Shown: positions 46,290-58,739, counted from the stretch's first letter. The stretch: 64,000 bases of DNA from Bemisia tabaci (GCF_918797505.1 NC_092799.1:186001-250000), one strand, 5' to 3'. Notes: a model not told the origin generated them from the letters alone. Program-made: numbers and translations.

Positions 46290-46450
46290 TGGAATTCCGT
46301 GCTGGTTTTTCATGGAAAATTTCTCCACGTAAAATTGGGCACGGAAAATTTTTCCATGGAAAATTTCTCCACGGAAAGCACCACGGAAAATGTCACCATG
46401 GAAAATTTCTCCATGGAAAATTTCTCTACGGCAAATTCTCACCGTGGAAA
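46290..46450. repeat. CCATGG/CCACGG motif array, left end of the 4.6-kb element
   Basis: About ten CATGGAAAATTTCTCC-, CACGGAAA- and similar units spaced roughly 12-20 bp. The two overlapping plus-strand frames here (46254-46529) read Gly-Lys-Phe or Met-Glu-Asn-Phe-Ser repeats and are by-products of the array. Confidence 0.85.
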
Positions 46451-46529
46451 CCTGCCACAGCACTCACTGTGTCTCATGCAGGTTTCCACCATCAAGTTAC
46501 CATGGTGTTGTTTCTTTAAGTCATCATAG

Positions 46530-49500
46530 AACTGTTCTACTCAATGTTGCTGGTTTTTTTAGTATTTAATTAGATAATTTACAAGTTTTCCTTGTAATCA
46601 AAATAAATGAAAATGATACACTCACCAACTTGAAGACACATAGTACCAACTATACTTGACAGAGATGTAATAATTCTTTTAACGATTGAGAAACTACCGC
46701 ACTGTACCTTCGCGTCACATACTGCACGCTCAACATTTCAAATAAGATTTCATTCAGTTGACAATGTGAAAACATATTCAAATTATTTCACAATGAGCAC
46801 GGAAAACAGCACCAAAAATTATCACAACACTATCCAAATTAGAGGCCAAGAGAGTGAAATATGAACTGTAGATTTTGGTTTCTGTCTGGGAAGCTTAATT
46901 GCATCTAGATGGTTTAAAGGTTGCCACTAATTCCCTGCGAATGGCTGTTCAATAAGATCAAAGGAACTGCCAGATGATAGAAAACAAATGGCGATTGCTG
47001 CAGCTGAACAAGGCAGGTAAATGTCTCGGTGTGTTTTTATGAAAGCTCTGAAAAATGAATAATGTACAGCGCATCAAAACCATGAGTACAACCAATGATC
47101 AGCACTAAATTAAAACAATATCAAGGTGAAGCCAACTAACATTTCTCGAGAAGTTAAAATAAGTTCTGTGGATAGCCAAATAATTTTTAGTAATAGGACA
47201 AAATACTTGTGAAAAAGCATTGGTAAAATTGTGTGTAAGAGCAATTATTGCATTGGTAGCCATAAAAATAGGAAGTAAATTATTGGACATCTGATAATTC
47301 ACTGAAACATGGTTGATAAGGATGTGATGTTTTAGCCCTCTAGAGTTAAAAGTTTAAGGCCTCATCTGTAACTTCAGATATATCTCTCACACTACTTACA
47401 TTTCTGGATAAAAATACCAAGTAATAGCTAAGGCTCAATTCAGACGTCACTTTTCCTTCACTCATGTCAAATGAAAAGTTGGATCGTGTAATACAACACG
47501 AGGACACAACGATCATTTGAGAGGTTGAACAAAAATTTGAAAGTTAGGTCACACCAAGGTTTTCGTTCAACTTCTCAAACAAATGTTAGAGCTCACGCAT
47601 CATACGTTGAGACAAACGTCAAAAGTATTGTTTAAGTCACCATTCACCAGTGGTGCCACCTGACTACATGAATTTACCTGTTGAGTGGTGCGAATTCAGA
47701 GCTAATCGGAGAGAAACATTTGTTTCAACATACGATGAGCGAGCTCTATGTTCTCATGTCCGTATCAAACGATCCAACTTTTCACTCGGTATAAGTGGAG
47801 GAAAGCTAGACTGTCTGAGGTGGGCTTTAGTTTCCATCACACAGCAAAAAAATCTAGAGGGGCCTGTATTTAAGGTTTCTTTTTCAGTCCTAAGTAGTTC
47901 TCACCTGTGAATTTTATTCACAGTCTATATGGGTTTCGGCAAACGATAGGAAATGGCGATCTCGTATGATCTAACAGATATCTGATATTATCCCTGAGGA
48001 GGACGATGACATGAGCTGATGAGCAGCGAGGAATGGAATGCAGTTAGAATGTTAACCGTGTGCTGAAAACACGATAAGGTAGACTGTAACCAATATTCGA
48101 TCACGGTTCATGTTTGGGGTGCAGACTCGGAGGAGTGACCAAGGAGAAGATAGAGAAAATGATGAGCACATACGAATCTACTATTCAACAAAGAATGTTA
48201 GAATAGTTTATCAAGATACAGAAATAAATGTAATGCTATGATTCTATGGAGAGGTTACAGATCAGTGGCTGATGGATCACTATTGGTGCCTATGCCTACA
48301 TTCAGTAATAGGAATTGCTAATCATTGTTATTCATGACTTACCTAGATTCAGTTCAAGGCCCTTGCATTCAACTCGGATTTGGCGTGATGTAGCGAAAGC
48401 AGGAAGTCAAGAAATATATAAATTTCTGAGAATTACTGTATGGTTAGCGAGAGCTTCATTGAGCCTGACGATTCACGCCTCGTTGATAACCTAACCTCAA
48501 AATACCGACAGGGCAGGGCGAGGCAGGGCGGGGCGGCACATCTCCTGACTTGCCGAATTGAATTGAGGATTTTTTATTTAAATCTGCATGATCTATAAAA
48601 ACTCATTCGCTTATTTATTACTGAAATGCGTAACGCCGATAATGTTTCATACTTCACACGCTTTAACATTTGCGTTCTATTCTTGCTTTTATTTTGGGCG
48701 CTTCTGGGTACCAGATGCGCCCTTTCCAACCGTTCGACTCCCCTGATGTAACATGTACTATACTACATGCCCTTTTGCCTTATGGGTAATGACGCCATTC
48801 TGGTACACCCGGGAAAAATTGGATTTTTTTCTGCATCTGGTATTCGTAAAAGTTTTCGTGAAATGTTTTGCTTTTAAGCATAACAATCTCGCACGGACGT
48901 TTTACCTGGTTAAAGTATTTTAGGGCCTCCTTATGCTTTAAATACTTATATCCGAGGCAGTACTTTCAGATCGATTTGAAAATATTACGAACAGTCACGT
49001 GATCTCTTCATTTTAGTGACGTATTACTGTGCTACTTTGTGATTGGTTCATTTTCTTGGCGCAGCATCGACACGTCAGCTGTTTGCGGCATTGAGCGGAA
49101 GGTTTAAGGTTATGACATGGACCAAGAGAATGAATAAGGACCCCCAACTCCAGTTAGCGGAGACATTAGCGCTGCCTGCGTTCACGCCGTGAATATGGGT
49201 CCAGCCAGCGCCGATGTCACCGCCGGCCGGCCGGTCCCTCTCTTCCCCGCGACCCGCGCTTCCCCTCCCCATTGCTGAACTCCTCTTCACGCGGCCCCGC
49301 GACCTGCGCGCCCTACCTCGCGGCGTCGCAACGCCGCTGTCCGCTAGATCGCGTTGACGCACCAGCTTTAGAGGTTCCGCCGCTCTTTCCCGTCGTCTGA
49401 TTTACAGTGAATCCTTTATGTTTCCATTCACCACTGACTAAAATTCATCACAAAATGCTTGTGGAAAGTTTCAGGACTTCGCGGTCGATCTGAAGTTTTG

Positions 49501-50600
49501 AAGGGTTTTGCGGTAAAAGAATCCCACTTTAAATTCCAGCTTCGTCAGTCTTCGGGTACATAAGTTGGTAGTAATATGCTTTGACAAAGAAGCGCCCTTC
49601 AACGCTTGGGCGTTGGAACTGCTTGTTTATTTTTATACAATTTCAACATGAAACAGGGCAGGCCGGCAGGATTGCAACGCAGGTTTTGTTTTGGAGTCGG
49701 AACTGAATCACTTTGTAAACACAAGATGAGTTGTTGGTTATCACTGCCAGTAATGCAAATTTTAATTTTTTTATGTGATTTAATTAGTATCAGCTCGAAT
49801 TCGAGTCTTCTTCGTTACGAAAGTAATGTTACCTCGAAGTTGGTGAATTTTGATTAACCTGAAAGTAAGCCAGCAGTGTATCGCGATGGACTCTTGGTAA
49901 TCGATCTTCAAATTTTTATTTTGGCCATGCGTAGAAATAGAATGAAAAAATTCTGATAGATACAACTCAATTCTCATTGGTTTTGCTATTACCGCTATTC
50001 GGTTCTTTCTACAATTCAATGTTGGTTTCACACAGGAGATTTGGAAGTATGACGGTTGAGCTTCAGTAAAGGCGATCCTATTGAATAGTTAGTGTCTAAA
50101 CTAATCTTGCAAAACACAGACGTTTGGTCTCTAATTGACAGACTTTAAAGCTGTACCTACAGGTTCGAAGAAGCTGCGTGTTTTCTGTTTTTTGACAAAC
50201 TATTGCGGTTATTTCAGTTGTCTTAAACAGAGTAGGTATAAGCAGCAAATTATTATTACATCTCTGTCAACCATAGCAAATCTCTGAGTTAAACATATTT
50301 TAAATGAAAACATTCTCCGTACAGAAAGTAATTGCTACCTACTGGTACAATTATTAAATTATCGTTAAATAGTGGGCATTGTCTTGGGAATGCCATGGTT
50401 GTAGAAATTTCAGTGCACTAATGAAGACTTATTCTGTGATAACTGATGACATGAAACATTTTAGTGGCCCTCACTTGTGAACTTCGGTGAGTAATTCAAC
50501 TTAATTCTATGATGCATAACGAAACAGCAAATAGTTGCTGATTGTCAATGATCAAAGGCTTACAGATTACCATGTTTATTCTTGTGGTGGTCTCTAGTGT
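46530..50600. other. Interior of the 4.6-kb element, no coding region recognised
   Basis: AT-rich with a GC-rich patch at about 49140-49370 (CCGGCCGGCCGG). Frames over the patch (49075-49362) are Arg/Gly-rich and compositional. GGCAGGGCGAGGCAGGGCGG at about 48510 is a short imperfect repeat. Whether this interior includes captured host sequence cannot be decided here. Confidence 0.35.
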
Positions 50601-50649
50601 TTCGCAGTGTTCCAATGCATGTTCTCTGCTATTCCGTTACGCTCCCTTG

Positions 50650-50840
50650 AAATTCCATGTAGCCACCACGGAATCTCCTGCTGCCACCATGGAATCCCAT
50701 GCAGTCTCCACGGAAACCCAAGGAGTCACCATGGAGTTCCGTGCCTTCTCCATGTAGTCTTCATGGAGTCTCCATGGAGTTCCGTGTCTTCACCATGGGA
50801 TTCCATGAGAAACAGCACGGAATACCATGGAATTCCATGA
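50650..50840. repeat. CCATGG/CCACGG motif array, right end of the 4.6-kb element
   Basis: CACCACGGAATC, CACCATGGAATC, CTCCACGGAAAC, CACCATGGAGTT and related units, the counterpart of the left array. The plus-strand frame 50607-50840 is an artefact of the repeats. Confidence 0.85.
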
Positions 50841-51569
50841 AAAATTTTTAGCAGGGAGATGATCCTCAATGACCTCCTTGAATGAAATAAAAAAAATTGA
50901 TTTTGAGATACTGATGTACAAGTACATTTTTTAGGACGTGGGACGAACAGACAAACATTTTTTCAATAATGGTTTTTTCACTGCAAGTACCCTAACTGGT
51001 ATATACTTAAACGAAGTAGATTTTTTTCGTGGGGGAGGGGACAATACTTTCTTTATCTGCGGTGGAGCTAGCAAGTAAAGATATTTAAAAACCTTTACGT
51101 CAAGTTTATGACAAAATTTGCGACTTCCTTGATAATTGGGTGGGGGGGAGGGGTTGGGTAGAGGGAGAAAAATATAATATCTGAAAGGGATTGTTATATA
51201 TTTGGAATGCTATGCCAAAATTATATGTAAGTTTCGCTGTCAATTTAAAATTTTTAGACACGAAAAGAATATTTTCAGTTGACGACTACCTGCTTCTTTC
51301 CCCTCTGCATGGGAGTTGCCATACTTCAGCATGCAGTTGACCAAGGTTTCATGAATAATCAATATAAGACTAGAAAATGTAATACAAATCTGATCCATGC
51401 TGAGACAAACAACCAAAACTTTGATAAATTTGATTAAATTAAAAGAATCGTGAATTTTCTGAAAGACAGAAATGTGAGAAGAACTTACGTTCAATTAATA
51501 GAAATTTTGCTGATAACATAGGCCAAACCGAGGCAAAAACAAAGAAGAAGGAAAAAAATCTTATTTTTC

Positions 51570-52600
51570 GAAAGCACACGGGAAGAAATTGCATATGAGG
51601 AAAAACATTTAAGACAGGCGTAAAGAATGTAACAACGAAACACGTAGGAAAGGTGATTGACACGTTTTCGAAACGTTTCCTGTATGTGCTAATATCCATG
51701 CCGATGAGTCGTTCCCATGTGTCTGAACCGAGTCTGATGCGAATCTGATCTGTTGTCGAAGATAGGTTGAAACGCAGAAAAACATTTTAGACAGGCGTTA
51801 AAAATGTAACAACGAAACACGTAGGGAAGGTGTTTGACACGTTTTTGAAACGTTTCCTGCAAGTTTCTATTTTCATGCCGATGATTCGTTCCCATGTGTC
51901 TGAAACGAGTCTGATACGAATCTGATCTGTTGTCGAAAAAAGGTTGAAACGCAGAAAAACATTTTAGACAGGCGTTAAAAATGTAACAACGAAACACGTA
52001 GGGAAGGTGTTTGACACGTTTTTGAAACGTTTCCTGCAAGTTTCTATTTTCATGCCGATGATTCGTTCCCATGTGTCTGAAACGAGTCTGATACGAATCT
52101 GATCTGTTGTCGAAAAAAGGTTGAAACGCAGAAAAACATTTTAGACAGGCGTTAAAAATGTAACAACGAAACACGTAGGGAAGGTGTTTGACACGTTTTT
52201 GAAACGTTTCCTGCAAGTTTCTATTTTCATGCCGATGATTCGTTCCCATGTGTCTGAAACGAGTCTGATACGAATCTGATCTGTTGTCGAAAAAAGGTTG
52301 AAACGCAGAAAAACATTTTAGACAGGCGTTAAAAATGTAACAACGAAACACGTAGGAAGGTGTTTGACACGTTTTTGAAACGTTTCCTGCAAGTTTCTAT
52401 TTTCATGCCGATGATTCGTTCCCATGTGTCTGAAACGGGTCTGAAACGGGTCTAAAACGAAGCTGATCTGTGGTCCAAAAATGTTGAAACGCAAAAAAAC
52501 ATTTTAGATAGGCGTAAGAAATGTAACAACGAAACACGTGGGGAAGGTGTTTGACACGTTTTTGAAACGTTTCCTGCAACTCTCTATTTTCTTGCCGAAT
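51570..52600. repeat. 177-bp tandem array, almost six units
   Basis: The landmark AACATTTTAG (or its variant) starts at 51604, 51781, 51958, 52135, 52312 and 52498. The first four steps are exactly 177 bp and the last is 186. The middle three units are nearly identical. Because 177 is divisible by three, the minus strand stays open for 220 codons (51689-52351) as a 59-residue repeat, which is not evidence of a protein. The units contain GAAACGTTTC and ACACGTTTTTGAAACG, the same motif class as the left end of the 9.3-kb element. Confidence 0.92.
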
Positions 52601-52958
52601 GCCGGAGCATGAGACATAACTTACACATTTTGAAAACTGTCCCTGAACCTATCAATAAAACGTTTCTAATATGTGTCGTAAAAATAGTTTTAATACATTT
52701 ATAAAATGTGTTAATGATACGGGAAAACTGTCCTCTCATTGAAACATTTTAAAACTGTGTTAGAAATGTATCAATTGAAAGATCCGATATAGACACTTAC
52801 CGAAACATTTTAGAAACCTCTCCCAATTTTGTGACACCACTTGTGCTATTAGGGTATAACAAAAACCTCTTTTTCCATTGCAACCACCGCTTTTTACCAA
52901 GAGGATCGACCCTTCTCTTATTTGTCGATCGTTTTGTCTATCACTTTGAAAATCAGCC

Positions 52959-55900
52959 TGCTCGCAAGGGTTTCATTTTGCAACCGTCGAGTAGCTTTCA
53001 AAGCTTGAAATTTGCGGCGGGCGGTGACGACGGTGGAATCAGGATATCGAGACGGTCGGGAAAAATTTGGATTTGAGAAGCTGGATAAAGAGGATACAAG
53101 GGAAGCATCGGGCTGTCGACCCGACGGTAGGACTCGACTACATTTTGACTTAAACGTTGTCGTCCACACAACTCAACGCTTTTAAAGGTTCATCTCGAAA
53201 TGGAGTTACTCCCTTGGGGTGGCGCATCTTTGAGACGCAGCCTGGAGAATAAATTAGGTTAACTAGACTCCTAGCTGGCATGCCGTCACCGCGTTGCCAC
53301 GTCTCCTGTGATATTCTTATTTTTACGCCCCAAAAAACCACCCAACTACAATCTTGTTCACCGTGTAGATTCGCCGTGTTTCTAGTCAAGGTGGGACCCG
53401 CGCGGAGATTCGCCGAGTTCCCAGAATCGCATGTATAAAATTACGCTCAAAAGCCCCGAACGCCGAGCCAACTGCGTTTGATCCTGTCCCGAGCAACCCC
53501 TCTTCCCTAACCCCTTACACCCCTCGTTGCAGCCCGGACCACCTCGGTCGAGAAGCGATTCCCGCAACTCAACTACGTTACTTTCAAAGTATCCTTATTC
53601 TTTTAAATAGTCGACAGAAGAAGAGAGGTTTCCTTATAGAGGTTCTTTCCACCCCCTCCCCCCGGATAAACATTTGCGAGCCCCCATACTTCACCACACC
53701 CAACGATAGCATCTCGGTTCGATCCAGATTCAGGTGGACCACTTGACATCTTTATAAATGAACTAACTTTAAGAGAAGAGAAAAACTAGCTTAGTCTCGT
53801 ATTTAACTAGTGGTTTTTACTCTGTTAAAAATGTAGAAATTTAAAGTCGGCAAACAAAATTTGAACATGAAAATAATAATTTATCTTCATCCCTAACATT
53901 GAGTATTGCTTTTGCAAATACTAACCCTTTCCAGTCGTCCTTGAACCCTTGATCGATGAATTTCCACTTGAGCAATACTTATCGATAAAAGTCACTCGAA
54001 ATGACCACTGTCTATAAACGAGACTCAGAGTTCAATCCTCCTGATTATTTGTACTTAATTAAGTCTCGTTTTAGCGAACTTGAGGCGGATTACTTCAAAA
54101 GTTCTTTAAAACAAAACATAAAAATAAAAAAAGGCGCACAGAGTCTCAATCTTAAACTTTTTCGGCGTTTGTCAAAACCATAGAATTTATTCGTGATGGA
54201 AAATCATTTTGATCCCTGCAAAAGTACATTTCCATCGCAGGATCGTTAAATTTTCCTGAGAGTTGGTAAAAATTGGCTTTTCTGGCCCTAAGTTTTGCGG
54301 CCGTGATAAAGCTTCTTGATACAAAATGCCATATGTGAAGCCTCTCTAAAGAAAGAAGTTTCTGGAGAATACCTACTATGAATACAACATTGACGCTGCT
54401 TCGGTATTAAAACTGCCGTATTACGAAAGAGAGCCGTAAGTCCAGTTTGGAATGAGCTTTGTGACTGATAAGAGCATGCGCTAACCGCAGCTCACCACAA
54501 AAATGCACTTACGGCTCCACGAGAAGACCGCGGAAAATCCAATATCTCCACATAGACGGCCCCAATCTTATGAGGGATAGCCGAAGCAAGCTGACTCCAT
54601 GCGATATCGCCAAATCGCCCTACCCCCCCCCCCCTCCTCCCGCTCCACCGTCTCGCCAAAAAGCAATAATCGCGTTAGGTGTCCCAGTATCCTGTCTTCG
54701 ATTTTGTACTAAACATTCCGTCACCCTCCAAAAAAAAGGACGTAACTACACTTGGCGATGAACTCTGTCGTCCATATAACTCAATGTTTTCCCGCGGGTT
54801 CATTTTTAATTGAACTTACGCCCTTTTGTCTGCCAGGCGTCGATTTTTGGGATGGACGAGCGACGACCGAGAACTTGAAGGGGGGGGGGGGACCTGCCGG
54901 CCTGGAAAACGTGTGAGAGGTCCGGTTATTTCATCACTTGCCCGGATGACGAGAGAACATGTAAGTTCATTATGGAGTGAGCTCTACGTAATGGGGGGGG
55001 GGGGGGGGTCATTCGTGGGACAGGGTTCACCTGGAAGTCACGCTTCGCTCTTAACCCGGCAGAGCGACGATACATCTTTATGTTTCCTCCCGGTCATGCT
55101 TTATGTTGCGTTCAATGCAAGTATCAAATTACATCGGCGAACCAAGAGCGAAGGGACGATAGATCCAGGCCCATCTGACCCCTGGCCTCCCTCCTCCTCC
55201 CTGTTTGTCGAGTAATGCAAGGAAGGTAGGAGAAGAAAATATAAGGAGACGCCATTATTACACTGAAAAACTAGGCACCTCCACTTTTGACAACCCTTCG
55301 ACGGTTGGATTTGATCTTTATCTAGAGGGCAGATTTCCACGATCAAATTCGGCTCACTTTTTAGCTAAACATATACAATTGAGGACTATAGCCTAAGAAA
55401 CTACTTGCCAGAAGTCAAGGACTCAACTCTGCTGTTTGTTGGCTAAAGGCTAACGTTTGTATTGTACCCTTTCATTTCGCGCATTTTCGATTTACCAAGG
55501 GGGGTCGAGAATTTTTGATGTGGTCGTCATTATTGCTGGCATGAAAACCGGAGGTTGTACAGTTGCACCGTCGTCGTCCAGAGAGAATTTTGTTTCGGTA
55601 CAACGGAGGTTGGCACTAAGTTAAAAATTTAGCCAAATCCGCGTGCGGATATTCTCCAAAGAGGTGCAAGAATAAAATAGATTAATAGACAGGTTAATAG
55701 AAAAGGCAAAAATTAGAGCATCATGAAATAAGTCTCAATAATAGGCTTGAACGTTCAAAATTGACTTGAAAGTAGAAAACTGAACTGCATTTGGATTGCA
55801 TTTTGCAAAAAGGAGCCAGAAGCATTGCCATGATGCTAAAATTGTGCAAATTCATGCTTTGCATTAAAATAATTTAAATCATGAAAAAATACGAAATTTA

Positions 55901-56217
55901 CATGGTAATTTTTGTCTTAGATTCACAGTGTTCAGCGAGTAAAGTAGAAACTGTCAATGGATAATCAGGTTTTTTTCCAAGACCAAGGAAGTTGCACAGT
56001 CTTAGCAACATTGCAATAATCGTGGTTCTTTCTTTGCAAAATGCAGTCCATTTTGCAATTAAGAACTGTGATATTTCCGATTCATTTGAGAAACGGCGTA
56101 CGTGCTATTAGTTTCACCATGCAGATGGGTGCTTTTAAAAGTGGGCCAACAATTGGATTACATTTTGAAATCTTTGGCTCTCCCACATATCTGCATAGGG
56201 AAACCAATGGCATGTAT

Positions 56218-56218
<1 letters not shown>
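52959..56218. other. No gene recognised
   Basis: Unassigned. A related pair, TCGTCCACACAACTCAACGC at about 53160 and TCGTCCATATAACTCAATG at about 54769, suggests two copies of a short repeat in the same orientation. G and C runs occur near 54624, 54881 and 54995. Between 55797 and 56050 lie several TTTGCAAAATGCAGTCC-type phrases. Confidence 0.4.

Positions 56219-56264
<46 letters not shown>
56219..56264. repeat. T homopolymer, 46 bases
   Basis: Uninterrupted T run, the longest in the window. It could be the A tail of a minus-strand retrocopy, but no target duplication is evident. Confidence 0.95.
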
Positions 56265-56268
<4 letters not shown>

Positions 56269-57060
56269 GAGTCAGAAATAGTGGCTCCTTATTGCAAAAC
56301 GTAATGCATTCGTAGTTCCCTTATGCGGAATGTAGTTCAGTTCGTTCGGGTATGGAAATCAGAAATTTCAAGTTTCTCACCCTTGAAAAACTGCAATTAG
56401 ACATTTGAAGCGAACTGTACTGCATACTTTGCAAAACTGAACTTGTTTACCCCTGGTTCATCTATGAAAGGACTTATCTGCGTACAAAAACTATATACAC
56501 ATACGTTTATACGTACATACGTGTTTTCTAAACTGAGCCAGAAATAGTGCGATTCCTCATTGCGAAAGGAAGTCGAGCTAGTACATCTGACAAATCAATT
56601 TTTTTAATCCCCTGGAAATCACCTTCCTCATTTTTTGTTACACAGAACTCTAAGAAGAAACGAGAAAAATTCAGCCCGTGGGGAAATATTTATTCGCAAA
56701 ACAAAAATTGTTTTTGTTGCCAACATAATAAGTGAGGCATTAGCCTTGGGAGTTTAGGTCTTTGGCCAAAGCGATCAAGTCGAATAAAGTGATATAACCT
56801 TTTTTCTATGCTTATTACATTTGATATACGCATTGAAAAACTTGCAACGTCACACATTGAGGTATAAATGCTTTTATACTTAATGTCTATGATGAGAAAA
56901 TGTGCAACTATGCACGCGCTAGAGTGGGATTTCCGCGGTAATCCTGATCTTCTGCTTTCTATCTAGTCAAGGTTACTCTTCTGAAGGCGCTCTGAGCAAC
57001 TATTCCACCTTTGAAGTGTTGCACGGCATCAAGCGCAATTGAAGGCGCTTTACATTATAA
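56265..57060. other. No gene seen; TTTGCAAAA-type repeat fragments
   Basis: TTATTGCAAAACGTAATGCA near 56289 belongs with the phrases at 55800-56050 and 60385-60520. Nothing else is recognised. Confidence 0.35.
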
Positions 57061-57103
57061 GCAAATTGACTATAAGCAAATTGACTATAAGCAAATTGAC
57101 TAT
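57061..57103 (+). repeat. 15-bp microsatellite-like repeat, nearly three units
   Basis: GCAAATTGACTATAA repeats at 57061, 57076 and 57091. Confidence 0.95.
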
Positions 57104-58039
57104 TATAGTATCGTTTACTCCTATAGCGTCTTACTGACCCTACTATATGCGGCTCTTGTTCACTCGATTTTTGTGAAATTTGGTAAACGGTGGCAATTTT
57201 TTACGAGAGACTTGAATTTCAACTCACAATCAGTTTTTTGGAATCTTCAACAGTTAGGATGTTAAACCTATTGATCCGCCCGTATTGAACAGCAGTTCTC
57301 TCAGTTGAAAATGTGGCCAAAATCGTCCTTCTGCAATAGATTGGTATTCTGCTGTTGATAAAATATTATAGTGTTTACCCTTTTTTGCGGCTAAATCTTT
57401 CAGCATTGTCAAAAAATGCTCTAAAATGACAGAAATACTGCAAGACATAACTCAATTAAACACAACCGCTTAACAGTGGCTCGGAGTAGGGAATTATTTT
57501 CATATACTATAGTTCAGTTCAATATGATCTTGGTTCGCCAGTTGTGGATCCGTCTCGCGCATCAAGATATATGTAGGATGTAAACAGAGAAATAGAGCAA
57601 TAATGGTAATCAGTAACGCCAATTTAGATCAGTTGATAACTCGCGTCCGTATCACACCGCTTAAAGAATTTTTAAGACGAATTACATTTCAATTTAAACT
57701 AGTTTTAACTGATCCGCTTCATTTGTGGGTTGGTTTTAGTTTTAACTATGGTTATACCTACAACTAGTTCTGACGAAAGGGTCTATGGGAAACTGATTTC
57801 GACCAGTTAGAACTAGTTTTAACGAAATTCTAGTTCTAACTGTAGCATATAGATAAACAGAATATTCTGTTTTCATTTCAAGCTGAAAAATTGACTTGTG
57901 TCGTTTTGAAAACTAAATTAGCAGCGGAAATTTTGAAACGCCAAAATGACGATGCGTGGTTCCGCCTATCAAATTTTGATCTTCTATGAGGCATCATATA
58001 TATAGAAGCTCCAAGACCTCCTAAATTTGCATAACTGGT
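57104..58039. other. No gene seen; AACTAGTT-rich segment at 57690-57850
   Basis: TTTAAACTAGTTTTAACTGA, ACAACTAGTTCTGACGAAAG and CAGTTAGAACTAGTTTTAAC form an imperfect self-complementary cluster, perhaps one end of another motif-array element. Its limits are unclear. Confidence 0.35.
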
Positions 58040-58739
58040 AACGCTTATTTTCAGCGTTTCACCGGGCCGATTTTCCTGATTTTTGCGGCTATCGACTTGC
58101 AATTGTCTCTAGATGAGCTCGCTTTATTCAGATTTTGAAAATATGACCCAGGTTTTTTACATTACGCGGTAAAGTTGCGAATCCTCCCATTTAAACAATG
58201 TAAATTTTTATTTTTTGTCATAGTTCGTTTGGGCCCTCTACTGGGCCGATTTCCATACTTTTTGCGGTTATCAACAGGTGATAGTCTCTAGATGAGCTCG
58301 CTGTAATTAGATTTAGGACATATGACCCAGATTTTTTATAATTGAGTAAACCTGGGAGCTTAGAAAGGGGGAAAAATTGAACTAAGCGAGAAATTGTGAA
58401 TCTTGGTCTGTTAGTAGGTTCTAGGGTAAGGTAAGTGAATCGAAATTGTGCTCCTTTACTCCAGACTATCCAAAAGTATCGAAACGCTCAGTTCTAATCA
58501 TTCCGTTTCGTTTCAGCCTTGGCCTGAAGTTGGAAATACATAGCGGTTTTCTTATTTGATTCTTATTGGTCCAATCGTTCCCGGCCAGAGGAAGATTGGA
58601 CAGATGAGAGTCAGGAGAAAATGTTTTCCCTTTTGTTGGTCGTTCTTTTGTCAAAGCGGGCCTAAGAGAGGGCGAAACGCCCTCTCAGGGTTGGGCTGCG
58701 TAGCGGCCAGAGAGGGGGCATAGCCCCCCCCCCCCCAGT
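58040..58739 (+). mobile_element. Helitron-like element, copy 3
   Basis: Begins with an imperfect ~179-bp direct repeat (CTCTAGATGAGCTCGCT near 58107 and 58286; ATATGACCCAG in each), then the blocks shared with 540-940 and 20745-21185, ending in a GGGGGC-AT-AGCCCCC hairpin and CCAG-T. No Rep-helicase frame. It is the longest of the three copies. Confidence 0.58.

Larger units (their letters stand above)
46271..50856. mobile_element. 4.6-kb non-autonomous element, 28-bp perfect TIRs (inner layer)
   Basis: The first 28 bases (46271-46298, beginning CCCTGCTAAAAATTTTTC) are the exact reverse complement of 50829-50856. Just inside both ends are arrays of CCATGGAA / CCACGGAA motifs (46290-46450 and 50650-50840). 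The flanking dinucleotide is AG on both sides, the only visible candidate duplication. The interior has no recognised transposase. The end sequence, motif-array layout and size recall the surrounding 9.3-kb element, although the motifs differ. Confidence 0.85.
43545..52854. mobile_element. 9.3-kb non-autonomous element, CCCTAATAGCACA ends (middle layer)
   Basis: The 13-bp terminal inverted repeat CCCTAATAGCACA lies at 43545-43557 and, inverted, at 52842-52854, flanked by TA on both sides (43543-43544 and 52855-52856). Just inside both ends are dense arrays of motifs such as GAAACGTTT, TTTCAGAAACGTG and AAGGTGTCA (about 43565-44280 and 51600-52830). The right end includes a 177-bp tandem array. 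Subtracting the nested 4.6-kb element leaves about 4.7 kb. No transposase, integrase, polymerase or helicase frame is recognised. Superfamily unknown. Confidence 0.8.
43386..52958. mobile_element. 260-bp MITE split by a 9.3-kb insertion (outer layer)
   Basis: The left part 43386-43544 begins GGCTGACTATTGAAAGTGAT. The right part 52857-52958 ends ATCACTTTGAAAATCAGCC. They are the two ends of the MITE family seen complete at 32839-33093. Joined, they give about 260 bp, the family length, and internal order is kept (GGTTGCTGTTAGTTGGTCAA on the left, CCATTGCAACCACCGC on the right). The copy was therefore intact before the larger element entered. Confidence 0.85.

Noticed and set aside
46254..46529. 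Repetitive 91- and 76-codon proteins
   Set aside because: Both frames arise from the CCATGGAA motif array at the end of the 4.6-kb element.
51689..52351. 220-codon minus-strand open frame as a repeat protein
   Set aside because: It is fully explained by a 177-bp tandem repeat whose length is a multiple of three, inside a transposon end.
51570..52600. CRISPR-like array
   Set aside because: The repeats are contiguous 177-bp units without unique spacers, in a eukaryotic transposon end.
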